Shown in pieces: positions 24,701-36,700 of a stretch of 64,000 bases of DNA. Origin of the DNA: Eunapius fragilis (Eukaryota > Porifera > Demospongiae > Spongillida > Spongillidae); the NCBI GenBank assembly GCA_963681505.1, contig OY811971.1:1828090-1892089 (forward strand), given 5' to 3'. Within the stretch, counting starts at the first letter, position 1; the number at the start of each line of letters is the position of its first letter. The notes below the pieces were generated by a model, which saw only the letters and a program-made list of their open reading frames with translations, was not told the origin of the DNA and searched no databases. A program made the position numbers and the translations under genes.

Positions 24701-27700
24701 AAGTCATGCGAATAAGATACAGTGGAGATCATGGTAGTTGTCGGAAAAATAAATGGACCAGTTGCGCGTAAGGCTATGAATTTTATTAGCCGTTAATTAC
24801 TCGTGACGTCACAGCTGGCGGCAGAATCTCTTTTCTAAAAAACTTTGTAAGAGGTGGTACGGAGAGTTACGGACAGCGAAATGCCTGGAGATCGATGTGC
24901 AGTGTGTGGGATTACCAAGGCAACAGATCCAAACGTCTCTTTTCATAGAATTCCGAAGGATCCATATATGCGAGCTAAGTGGACAGACGCTCTTCACCTT
25001 CAGAAAGAGAACCTCGGGTCTAGTTCTCGGGTATGCTCCAATCATTTTCAAAATGGGGATCCCCGTAATTCTCCAAGCCTGTTTTTATGAAAGCGTATCA
25101 AACAAGATTCGAGAGCACAAAGAGCTAAGAACAGAGAAGCTCGAAGATTATTCACCATAACACCTGAGCGTGTAACTACTTGTAGTTCAGCTGCAATTGT
25201 TTCTGACATTACTACTACTCCATCTACTAGTACTCCTAGCTCTGCCATCTACTAGTACTCCTCTGCCATCTACTAGTACTCCTCTACCATCTACTAGTAC
25301 TCCTCTACCATCTACTAGTACTCCTCTACCATCTACTAGTACTCCTCTACCATCTACTAGTACTCCTCTACCATCTACTAGTACTCCTCTACCATCTACT
25401 AGTACTCCTCTACCATCTACTAGTACTCCTCTACCATCTACTAGTACTCCTCTACCATCTACTAGTACTCCTCTACCATCTACTAGTACTCCTCTACCAT
25501 CTACTAGTACTCCTCTACCATCTACTAGTACTCCTCTACCATCTACTAGTACTCCTCTACCATCTACTATTACTCCTCTACCATCTACTAGTACTCCTCT
25601 ACCATCTACTAGTACTCCTCTACCATCTACTAGTACTCCTCTACCATCTACTAGTACTCCTCTACCATCTACTAGTACTCCTCTACCATCTACTAGTACT
25701 CCTCTACCATCTACTAGTACTCCTCTACCATCTACTAGTACTCCTCTACCATCTACTAGTACTCCTCTACCATCTCTACCATCTACTAGTACTCCTCTAC
25801 CATCTACTAGTACTCCTCTACCATCTACTAGTACTCCTCTACCATCTACTAGTACTCCTCTACCATCTACTAGTACTCCTCTACCATCTACTAGTACTCC
25901 TCTACCATCTACTAGTACTCCTCTACCATCTACTAGTACTCCTCTACCATCTACTAGTACTCCTCTACCATCTACTAGTACTCCTCTACCATCTACTAGT
26001 ACTCCTCTACCATCTACTAGTACTCCTCTACCATCTACTAGTACTCCTCTACCATCTACTAGTACTCCTCTACCATCTACTAGTACTCCTCTACCATCTA
26101 CTAGTACTCCTCTACCATCTACTAGTACTCCTCTACCATCTACTAGTACTCCTCTACCATCTACTAGTACTCCTCTACCATCTACTAGTACTCCTCTACC
26201 GTCTACTAGTACTCCTCTACCATCTACTAGTACTCCTCTACCATCTACTAGTACTCCTCTACCATCTACTAGTACTCCTCTACCATCTACTAGTACTCCT
26301 CTACCATCTACTAGTACTCCTCTACCATCTACTAGTACTCCTCTACCATCTACTAGTACTCCTCTACCATCTACTAGTACTCCTCTACCATCTACTAGTA
26401 CTCCTCTACCATCTACTAGTACTCCTCTACCATCTACTAGTACTCCTCTACCATCTACTAGTACTCCTCTACCATCTACTAGTACTCCTCTACCATCTAC
26501 TAGTACTCCTCTACCATCTACTAGTACTCCTCTACCATCTACTAGTACTCCTCTACCATCTACTAGTACTCCTCTACCATCTACTAGTACTCCTCTACCA
26601 TCTACTAGTACTCCTCTACCATCTACTAGTACTCCTCTACCGTCTACTAGTACTCCTCTACCATCTACTAGTACTCCTCTACCATCTACTAGTACTCCTC
26701 TACCATCTACTAGTACTCCTCTACCATCTACTAGTACTCCTCTACCATCTACTAGTACTCCTCTACCATCTACTAGTACTCCTCTACCATCTACTAGTAC
26801 TCCTCTACCATCTACTAGTACTCCTCTACCATCTACTAGTACTCCTCTACCATCTACTAGTACTCCTCTACCATCTACTAGTACTCCTCTACCATCTACT
26901 AGTACTCCTCTACCATCTACTAGTACTCCTCTACCATCTACTAGTACTCCTCTACCATCTACTAGTACTCCTCTACCATCTACTAGTACTCCTCTACCAT
27001 CTACTAGTACTCCTCTACCATCTACTAGTACTCCTCTACCATCTACTAGTACTCCTCTACCATCTACTAGTACTCCTCTACCATCTACTAGTACTCCTCT
27101 ACCATCTACTAGTACTCCTCTACCATCTACTAGTACTCCTCTACCATCTACTAGTACTCCTCTACCATCTACTAGTACTCCTCTACCATCTACTAGTATT
27201 GTATTGAATTCAACACTGACAACAGACACTGATAAGCAGCAAGAGTGGATTAAAACGCAATCTCTTACCCGCTCTATCAAACAGAAGTTGTTAGCTTTTG
27301 CTAGTTTTCATGACGCCTCTAAATTTGACTCGTGAAAAATAAAAAAAGGAGATGATTACTTACCACCAGTTGGGGTACTATCCACGTTTTACGGAAAATC
27401 ATAATGGTGGGCGGATGAAATACCTGATCGCGACACAATGCAGTTACGTCTCATGATTTGAAATAGTCTTACCGATCCAAGCCAACCACGTATGCTCAGC
27501 AAGGGGGCATTGTACCAATCTGTCGGATGAAGAGCCGCCAACTACGATCTACGCATTTAGCAACCAACCAAGACCAACAGTTCTATCTTTCTCGAATATT
27601 CCTCTCGACGAGTGCCACGTGGTGCTTGGCTCCAATTGAAATTACTAACCGAATTGCATTAATAACTGAGTGTGGTGTATAGTTAAAAATGGATTTAAAC

Positions 27701-30700
27701 AAGTGGGTGGCGAACCATCCAATTGCTGGGGTGTTCACACCACATACATTTTGTTCCAAGTGTTGAAGGTAGCATTGTAATGTCTCTGAATCATGTGACG
27801 GTAACAACCATTAAGGGAATTAACAAACGTAACTCTAGTGCGGACGTTACGCATGCGCTCATGTTCAGTGTCAATCAATATGTGCATATATATATGCAGG
27901 TGCTCATGTACAATGATGATGGTCTGGTGTCAATGGTAGTGGTGATGTAAAATGCTTCCTTGCCAAAGTAGCCTAGGCAACAAGAGTGCAGTCTTATGGC
28001 AAGTACTGTAGTCTGTTGTCGAGGTTCCAAGTTACTTATGACCTTCAGTGATATCTAGTACAAGTGGGAGAGAAAGGGAGGGGTTAGAAAGAGAAAGTGG
28101 GAGGAAGGGGAAGATATAGTCACATAATAGTAAGTGACCATTGGGGTAAAGGACAATCTACAAAGTCACACAACTGATGTCTTATAATAATATACACACA
28201 CTCACACTGATGAATTCAATGCTTGTATATTTGAGACATGGAAAAGTTTCACAGCCACAGCATGAAAAGCGTACCTTATAAGGGACATCTGGGCCTTAAT
28301 GTGTGGTGGTGATTTTGTGCCAGTGTGCAATAAATTAAATTGTCCCACTCACCCGTCAAGTGCCACACCCACCAAGGTCACGTGCCTCCAATGACCCCTT
28401 CAAGGTGGAAAGGTCTCACTGCAAGAAAAGCTTAAAGACATCTGGGTCTTAATGTTTGGTGGTGATTACGTACCAGTGTGCAATAAATTAAATTGCAGTA
28501 CTCACCCATCAAGTGCCACGCCCATCAAAGTCACGTGCCTCCAATGACCCTTTCAAGGTGGCAAGAAAAGCTTAGAGACATCTGGGTCTTAATGTTTGGT
28601 GGTGATTACGTGCCATTGTGCAATAAATTAAATTGTAGTACTCACCCATCAAGTGCCACGCCCACCAAAGTCACGTGCCTCCAATGACCCCTTCAAGGTG
28701 GAAAGGTCTCACTGCAAGAAAAGCTTAGGACATCTGGGTCTTAATGTGTTGTGGTGATTACGTGCCAGTGTGCAATAAATTAAATTGTAGTACTCACCCA
28801 TCAAGTACCACGCCCACCAAAGTCACGTGCTTCCAATGAACCCTTCAAGATAGAAAGGTCTCACTGCAAGAAAAGCACATCTGGGTCTTAATGTGTTGTG
28901 GTGATTGATTACGTACCAGTGTGCAATAAATTAAATTGTCCCACTCACCATCAAGTGCCACGCCCACCAAAGTCACGTGCCTCCAATAGCCCCTTAAAGG
29001 TAGAAAGGTCTCACTGCAGGCAAAGCTCAGGGACATCTGGGCCTTAATGTGTTGTGGTGATTACGTGCCAGTGCGCAATAAATGGCCTCCAAAGCAAAGC
29101 TTCTTGCCATCCACAATGATCCACTGGTCAACATATAACTACCACCCGTTAGATACAATTACGCATTCGTCAACATAGCAAGTGTTGCCACCTAGCACTG
29201 CACTGCACACGTGGCACATGTGTTAACACATAACCCTTGCCAACACACCGCCATTCCGGTCCGCCCTCACTTCCCTTACCACATGTTAAGCCCAAGCCAT
29301 GCATCATTAATATCTTAGATACGTACCGACGCTTTTAGTTCAACTGGTAAACGCCGCCTATGTCCATAATGCTCTAAGTTCGAACTCTCATTGGAGACAT
29401 ACAGCGGTTCAAATTAATACCAAAGTTATACATGTAAGCTATCTAGATTTGGATGTGTTGCATAATTCATTGCGGTGTGCGTACTCGTGAATACGCACAA
29501 TGAATAATTGTCACCTGGCATATACCAGGTGGATACTCGAAATATACACTACCCTTGGTATATTGATGGTATACGCGAAATATACGCAAAATTATACGCT
29601 AGCATATACTACGTTTTTTGCACAGTGCCACGTGCCATCTGTTTTTGGTTCTATTGTCTCGAGCCCTAACCAGCCATGACATGCCACAGACACACCACTT
29701 ACCATAATGCTGGTTCCCTCCCCTTTGGGCTTGAGGTGATAGCTTTCATTGGATACCCATGCAAAACGACTCCCCTGATTGACATACAAGATGGCTTCGT
29801 CATGATTACCATGAAGAAGTGGTCTTTCTCCTGGTGTAAGATTAGGCCATTCAGGCTTACCAGTTAACTCATTAAATACTGGAAGACGGGGTTTTATTCA
29901 GGGTTGCCGAAGGCCGGCCGACCTTTCAGGCCGGACCTTCTGAACCCGGCCTGAAAGGCCACTTATTAAAGATGTAATTAGATTATTATCTCAAGATTAT
30001 ATACAATCACTGTGAATTAATCAGTCACGCGATATGCCGCATATACATCAGTAAATTGCGCAGATGAACCAGACCGCCGAGACCGGTCCAGACGTAACTA
30101 ATCTAACTGTTCAGCACCCATGCATTGTGCTTAAGCATTATGCACGCCTCCAGTCGCTGGGGAAGAAGATTCCATCTTTGACGCTGTTGAATAAGCTTGG
30201 CTCTAGAAAATACCAGCTCAGATGGTGCAGATGAGGCCAAGCTAGTATTTTCTTGCAAGCTTAGAAATTCTTGGAAAACGCAAGTCGTGCAATTTCCACC
30301 ATGAAAGCGGATCTATACATAGATAGTACTATCTATGATCTATAGGAGAAGTAGCATTCACTTGTCGTGTTTCGGGAACTGAAAGCCAAGCGTCAAACTC
30401 ATCCTTAACTTCTCTACGTATATATAGGTCGTTCGACAAAGGGCTTGTGGCAGTGGTTGCACCAAGCTTTGTCAGCAAACCCTTCATATCCTCTCTTTTC
30501 ATGCATGACATTTGTACAATTTGAAATGTGCCCAGGTTGTTTGCGTCGTTGCGGGTACCTGATAAGCTCATCAGTGTTATAAACCCAGCGGTCTGGGTTT
30601 ATATAGGAGACACAAGCTTATGGGATTTATCTGCTACAGAGGAGCCACCAGTCCCACCACAATCACCTTAAGCTGTATTCATAGCGCTAGTGACGACGCT

Positions 30701-33700
30701 AACCAGGGCTGCCAAAGGCCAGCCGGCCTGTCAGGCCGACCTGACAGGCCAGAGACCTGCCCTGACCTGTCAGGCCAGAGACCTGCCCTGACCTGTCAGG
30801 CCGGACCCCTGGCATGTTAGGCCGGACCACGCCCTCTCATTGTGCCAATACATGCTTATAGTATACGACTGATTTGTACATGTACAGATCAAGCTTACAT
30901 CTTGTTCAGAATTCAATTATTAATGTAATAGTGAAGATGATATATCGATTGTGAAATAATAATAATAAATCATACTGACAGAGATGCGAATAAATATGGA
31001 ACAGTTTATTAATTATAGCACATTGAGCAACAGCATTGGCTTATTTCTTTCGAAGTATCCGTGCATTGTGCTTAGCATAATTGATGCCTCCAGCCGTTGG
31101 GGACTTATGCATGCTGGCTCCATCGCTGTTGCTCCTGGATCAAAATGGCTCTTGAAAACACTTCGCTCTCTGATGGAGCGGATGACGCTGGAATAGCCAG
31201 GTACATTCGAGCAAGCTTTGCAATAGTGGGAAATTGTGTGTTGTGCATTTTACACCATTCCCAGCGATCTAAAGAGCCTGTGGCAGTTATCACACCACGC
31301 TTAATCTGCGTAGGCCTACTCCTTTGATGTATGGACCTTGAAATGAGACCAGATCGATAGGGGAAGTGTTTACACTACTACAGTACTACTAAACCCTCCC
31401 AATGGCGTGAATCTCAGGAGTTCCTCGGGGTTGTATTCCCACAGATCCGGGTTTGAAACAGGTTTGAGCCGCTGAGCAGAAGGTATAGGAATCGTTGAAA
31501 CCGACGGACACGCTTCATTGATTGACAACGCAATAATGATAGACATTTATAAAATATAATTTCCACTAATTTGGCCTGCCAGGCCGACCTGTCAGGCCGG
31601 ACTGGCAGGCCGGCCGGCCTCAGGCCGGACCCCTAGCCGGCCTACGGCAGCCCTGACGCTAACGAATGAATAAACGTCACGCGCGTCACGTGTACTTGTC
31701 TCATATATTGTAAATTAATATTTAATATTAACATGAAATTTAATAACTGTATCTTTCGGGTCGACCTTTCAGGCCACGGGCCGGAGACCTGGCCTGACCT
31801 TCAGGTCACAGGCCGGACCCTGGCCTGACTTTCAGCAACCCTGGTTTTAATGACAGCATTGCATCAACCCATTCTTTGCTATATGAAACCACATCTTCAT
31901 CTTCATGGCGATCGCAGAATGGTGCTGCTGATGAGTCAGCCCACTTAAAACCTAACTTATGTGCCCATCGAAGAACAGTTATACGTGAGATCTCACGCGA
32001 GTGATACCTTAATTTCTTCATGCATATCAAGTACCTCAGTCGGAACAACATCTTCGTCCTTTAAAAGTTCGTCGTTTATGTACTGTTGAATTTGCTGTAT
32101 AGTTAGGTAGCCTTCTTCGTTTTTACCACCTTTGCTATTTTCTCCTTGATCCAACTTCTCAGTTCAAAAACAAAATCAGGACACGATAAGAGGATTGATG
32201 GATCCAAATCGCTTGCTTCCTTTGCACTACGACCGTCTTGTAATGCCTCTTCTCCACTGTTTCACAGGGAAAAAATGCGTGGAATCATTTAGAAATCACT
32301 GTGTGATCTACCACATAAATCATACGAAATCATACGCTTCGTGTGATTTATGTGGTAGATCACACAGTGATTTCTAAATGATTCCACGCATTTTTTCCCT
32401 GTGTTTTCCCACAATGTAACCCACCGCTGTACTGTTCTAGGACTGACCAAAAACATCTGGCTAACATTGGCCTCAGCGTCACCTGCAGACATTCCGTTGG
32501 GCACTTCGATGTAAAACATTCGGAGAGCTAGGGTCCTTGCATCACTGTCTGACAAATTTGGCATGTGCACTGCAAGAGCGTCAAGTTCCTTCCCTGCGCT
32601 TTCCAGAATAGTACTGCTGGTCCTTTTGCAGTGCTTTTTAGCATTGCTCGAAGACGACCACCGTGCCGTAACGCCAGCATAGGGGTCACCTCTCGGAGCC
32701 TTCCTGGCCTTCAGCGATATCGATGCCCACTCCGCCCCTTGTCTTGCTCTCCGCTGGGCTTTAGAGCTCGATTGCAGGGCTGGCGGAACAGGTCCGGCAG
32801 GTCCGCCGGCCGCCGGACCAATATTTTTACCCAACCACGCCAATTTTCTAGTTAATTAATTAAGAGTGCATGTACAATTATAATGGCTGCAAAATGTTCA
32901 AAGTTTCATCCTCCCATGCAATTTGCCTTTCCATTCAAAGCGTGTATTTGAGAAAGGTTTAAGGTTGCTAATTCAGATGAAAGGGACCATATTTTAGCGC
33001 ATTTAAGGTCCCTCACAATTGGAAAAAGGATGTTTTTTGGCCAGCTTTGCCGTGTTGGCCATCTCATTTAGTGATGCCTGCAGTGAGTGAGCGGTCCTTG
33101 AGGCGAATGAAGTGCTATCTGCGAGCCACTATGAACCAGCAACGGTTGAATCATTTAATGATTGCTAGCATATATAAAGTGATGCATTTTGACTTAGAAA
33201 GTGCGAAGCGACTGGGGCGGAGCCGTGGGGAAGCTTACAGGGCTCGTCCATACCCCCTTGCTGTAAGCTTCCACCCCCTCGCCGGACCAATCCTAAAGAG
33301 CTTCCGCCAGCCCTGGATTGCGAGTGGTTCTGAAAAGAACCGTTTTCACTTTGATTACCTGCCATAAAACAATAACTGTTAATAATACCAGCTCGTAATG
33401 AAATTCATCAATAGATGGTGCGCTTTTGGTCTAGAACTTTGTAAACACGATTTCTAAAGTAAAACATTGCAATTACATTGAGAAAAGGGGTTCGAAAGAT
33501 GCATTAGGCATCCATCGAAACAACTGATAGCCTCACCTACCGTAAACCTAGCGTTTGGCGAAAATAAATAGCTAACACTTTCAGTCCTCAAAACCTACGC
33601 ATCGTTCGAAAGTACGCAAACTGTTTCCCGGGTTCAGAATCTGACTCGGCCAAATTGTTTGCATATTTATGCTGAAGCTACATTCCAATAATCATCTCAA

Positions 33701-36700
33701 TTCGTTGACCCTGAGTGAAGATATGAAGGAAAAATCGTGTAACAAGACTGAGGTGACAGAAAGCGAAAGTTATGGAGCGTGATAGTCACATGACGCATAT
33801 TTTCTGTTGTTGTATGTAGGTAAATGCCTACCCCATGCAACTGTACTTTTAAATTCATGATATCGTATTTAGTTGTTGTTTTAAAATCAAGTGAACATAA
33901 ACTTTATGTAATTTTTTTCCCGACAACTACCATGATCTCCACTGTACGTACATGGCTACCCTTACAAAAGGATACGGTCATAATGCGTATAATACGCTTC
34001 AAAAAACAGTCGCTCGCGATCTTGTATGTAACAATGCAGGAATCTGTCAGAGTGAGTTAAACCAATCGCTATTGAGAGCCACTGGCCTGCAGTGTTGATA
34101 TGAACGAACGGGGCATGTCACGGCTGATTTTGTCCTATCCTAAAATGGTCCTAGGACCGTTTCAGGCTGCCTATATGGTCCGGCGGACTGATGCAGGCTC
34201 TGCCTGAAACGGTCCAAGGCCCTAAATTGGTACATGGTTTGAAACTCTAACTAAGGGGGCGTCTCCAAACTATTTTAGATAAGATAACGTCATCTTGACG
34301 TTGGGAGGGGGGGGGGGGGGGGGGGTTTAGGCTCATGACGTTTTCCGATGTACTGAACATGGCGCCCGGACTCCCACAACCTCAATGACGTTATGGGGGG
34401 GGGGGGGGGGGGGGGGGGGGTTATAATGAAACCTCACAATGACGTTATCTTTTCCAAAATAGTTTGGAGACGCCCCCTAATGCGCCTATCAATGTCAACC
34501 CAGACCCCCCATACGGGCTTGCGAGATATCCGGAATATTTGACATGCGTCATTTTAAGGTTTGAAATGACGCAATATCAAATCCCCTGCCTAAGCGGGGG
34601 TGGCGAAGGGGGTCAGGGTTGACATTGATAGGTGTATAAACCATCGGAATCCACGATCCACGTGATTTAGAATCCCCTCGGAACCTTAGTAGCACCTTCG
34701 CAGCCGCTTGGGACCCTAAAACCATAGATACTTCTAAAGTATCCATGCTACAACCTAGGGTCCCCCGGGGTACTAAATTGTCGGTTCAGCTAGTGTCTAA
34801 CGTGTATTTAGATACCTGCATATGACCAATCAGATACATTGCCCCGCTATTGTCTATAAATAATGTTAGTTTACCCACCACATCAAACGTTAAATGGGAA
34901 AGCAATACTGCAATATTATATAGAGAGGTAGTGCAAAATGCAGGGAGAGGTCAATTGATTCAAATGACAGAATATTATGAGAAACGTGAAATATATATGG
35001 AAATATATATATATACCACGCAGCAGCTGACATTTATGGCCGCTTAAACCTGACCCTAACCAGGTCTGTGGCCAGGGCTATCATGGCTAGGGGTCTAAGG
35101 CTAATACAATTATAGATTGTACAGATAAAACTCTTTAGTTACGTTATATTTTTACATTATCTTCCGATTGAAAAACGAAATTTATTTCTTTTTCCCCACT
35201 TTAGTGACAATTAATATTGACGACAGTAACCTAAATGGACCAAAATCATTAAATACCACAATAATTGGAACAGTGACTGTTACAGCTAGAGGTTCAATTT
35301 CACTAAGTTCATATGTGTATGCATACAGTGACTACTACTTATACTTCTACTACCTCTTCGACCAATACTACGAAGTGCTCCGTGATGAGTTCTGGAGATA
35401 CATTTCAACTTATCCACCTACTTTAAGTACTCAACCCAGCTATTGGAATGGCACATCAAACATGTCTTCAGTTTGCTATGATAATGGTGTTCCAGTAATT
35501 TCTACACTACTTACAATATATCTATCGTCACCATTATACGCACCAGCTCCGCTGCATATCGATCTACGCATACAGTCTGAGTATCCTTATTATTTCAGCA
35601 GAAAATCATACACAATAACTATCACCACTCCAGACTGTGCCCCCACTGAGAGATATGATCAAATCAGTCAGAAATGTGTTATGACATGTGGGTGTGGCCT
35701 TGTTAATCATAAACTACCATTCTGTCTATACTTTGGTAAGCCACATTGTTAGCATCTTGCAAAACCTCCTTTACGTTATCCTTACAGGTCCGTACTACCT
35801 AGCCACATTTGTACATCGCTCTATCAACTACACAGTGCCTTACAACAACCCATCCATTCCTGAACTATCTACCCGTTTTGATTTCTACAGAAATCATCCG
35901 CTGTTTTCATATAATGCAAATTACTACAATGGAAACCTCACAAACTCTCATATCATACTAGAAATGGGCGTACAGCATATTGACAGTAACTACACAACAT
36001 CTGCTCCTTATGGAACTGATGTTCCCCGAATATCAGTAGCCCTATTGGATGGTACACTTGTTAATGACACCACTAACATTATTCTAGATGACTCATTTTC
36101 ACCATGGACAAAGAATTGCAACAGAACCACTGATGGATATCTCTTTGGAAGTGTACCAATAAAGATATCAGTATCTTTTGACAAACCAATCTCATCACTT
36201 GCAATCCACAAACTAGCCATTATTGCTAGATTGTACTCAAACGACATAGCACTCACCAAACAACTGCAGTACTACAGTGATCGAATAATTTTTTCTATCA
36301 CAGTTGCCCCAGGTAACCTTCCTGATGCATGTATTGAAGAGTGATGTTTCCCTTTTTCTTAATTACTAGGTGATGATGGATCAATTCCACTTCAATTGTC
36401 ATGCAAGGATGGTAAAAGAACTAATATTGTACATGTGATTGTTACAAACTGTGTTTCTATTCCGAAGGTGTCAATGTTGTTCCCTTTTTCAACATTTCTG
36501 ACTACGAAGTGCTCCCAAGTAGTTTAAACAGTGTATCTGGACCAATATATATTCCAAATGGCTTACCATTTGGAAACAGCTTCCAGACTGAAGCATACGT
36601 AAGAAATGACAGGAAGCAATTAACATCTGTGATGCATATTCTGTTTTCTAACTGCAGGTTTCGTCTAACGGGCTGATATCATTTGGGAAACCTTTCACCT

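Larger units (their letters stand above)
29594..33365 (-). pseudogene. DDE-type transposase broken by three insertions
   Basis: The minus strand starts [16 protein letters not shown] at 33365. It continues after the 32775-33315 insert with a basic region, then an HTH-like segment ([20 protein letters not shown]), and is interrupted by a palindrome (32264-32402). It resumes with [15 protein letters not shown] and [20 protein letters not shown], and is cut again by the hAT at 29899-31843. It goes on from about 29890 with [19 protein letters not shown] and [19 protein letters not shown]. The HDE-containing block followed by KGEG-S-MVS resembles DDE transposases I have seen in fungi and invertebrates; I cannot name the superfamily. 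Frameshifts also lie between 32050 and 32200. The 3' end, with the later acidic residues, was not found. Confidence 0.7.
24396..34221. mobile_element. Candidate two-gene DNA transposon
   Basis: Inverted repeats of about 300-350 bp bound this region: 24396-24744 and 33920-34221. The left copy has a ~57 bp hairpin-like insert (24664-24720). Inside, a THAP gene starts 137 bp from the left repeat on the plus strand, and a DDE-type transposase starts about 555 bp from the right repeat on the minus strand, so the genes converge. Subtracting nested insertions and the minisatellite leaves about 5 kb. A clean TSD was not found (a weak cctaaa direct repeat lies near both ends). It could instead be two independent copies of one terminal repeat. 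Confidence 0.5.
23181..35204. other. 12 kb transposon-filled intron 11
   Basis: The donor is gtaagt at 23181 and the acceptor is cccactttag at 35204; both exons are phase 1. Most of it is the candidate two-gene transposon at 24396-34221, listed with its nested insertions. 23540-24390 holds GC-rich sequence with no recognised gene, including short fragments resembling the transposon ends (ggtccggaccaaaata, tataggaccaaat). Confidence 0.75.

Noticed and set aside
25187..27280. 697-codon minus-strand frame of VLVDGRG repeats
   Set aside because: It is the shadow of the 21 bp minisatellite; the unit simply has no stop in that frame. No domain, splice or start supports it.
28280..29090. CRISPR-like array
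   Set aside because: Units are ~150 bp and repeat throughout, with no short repeat/unique spacer alternation; the genome is eukaryotic.
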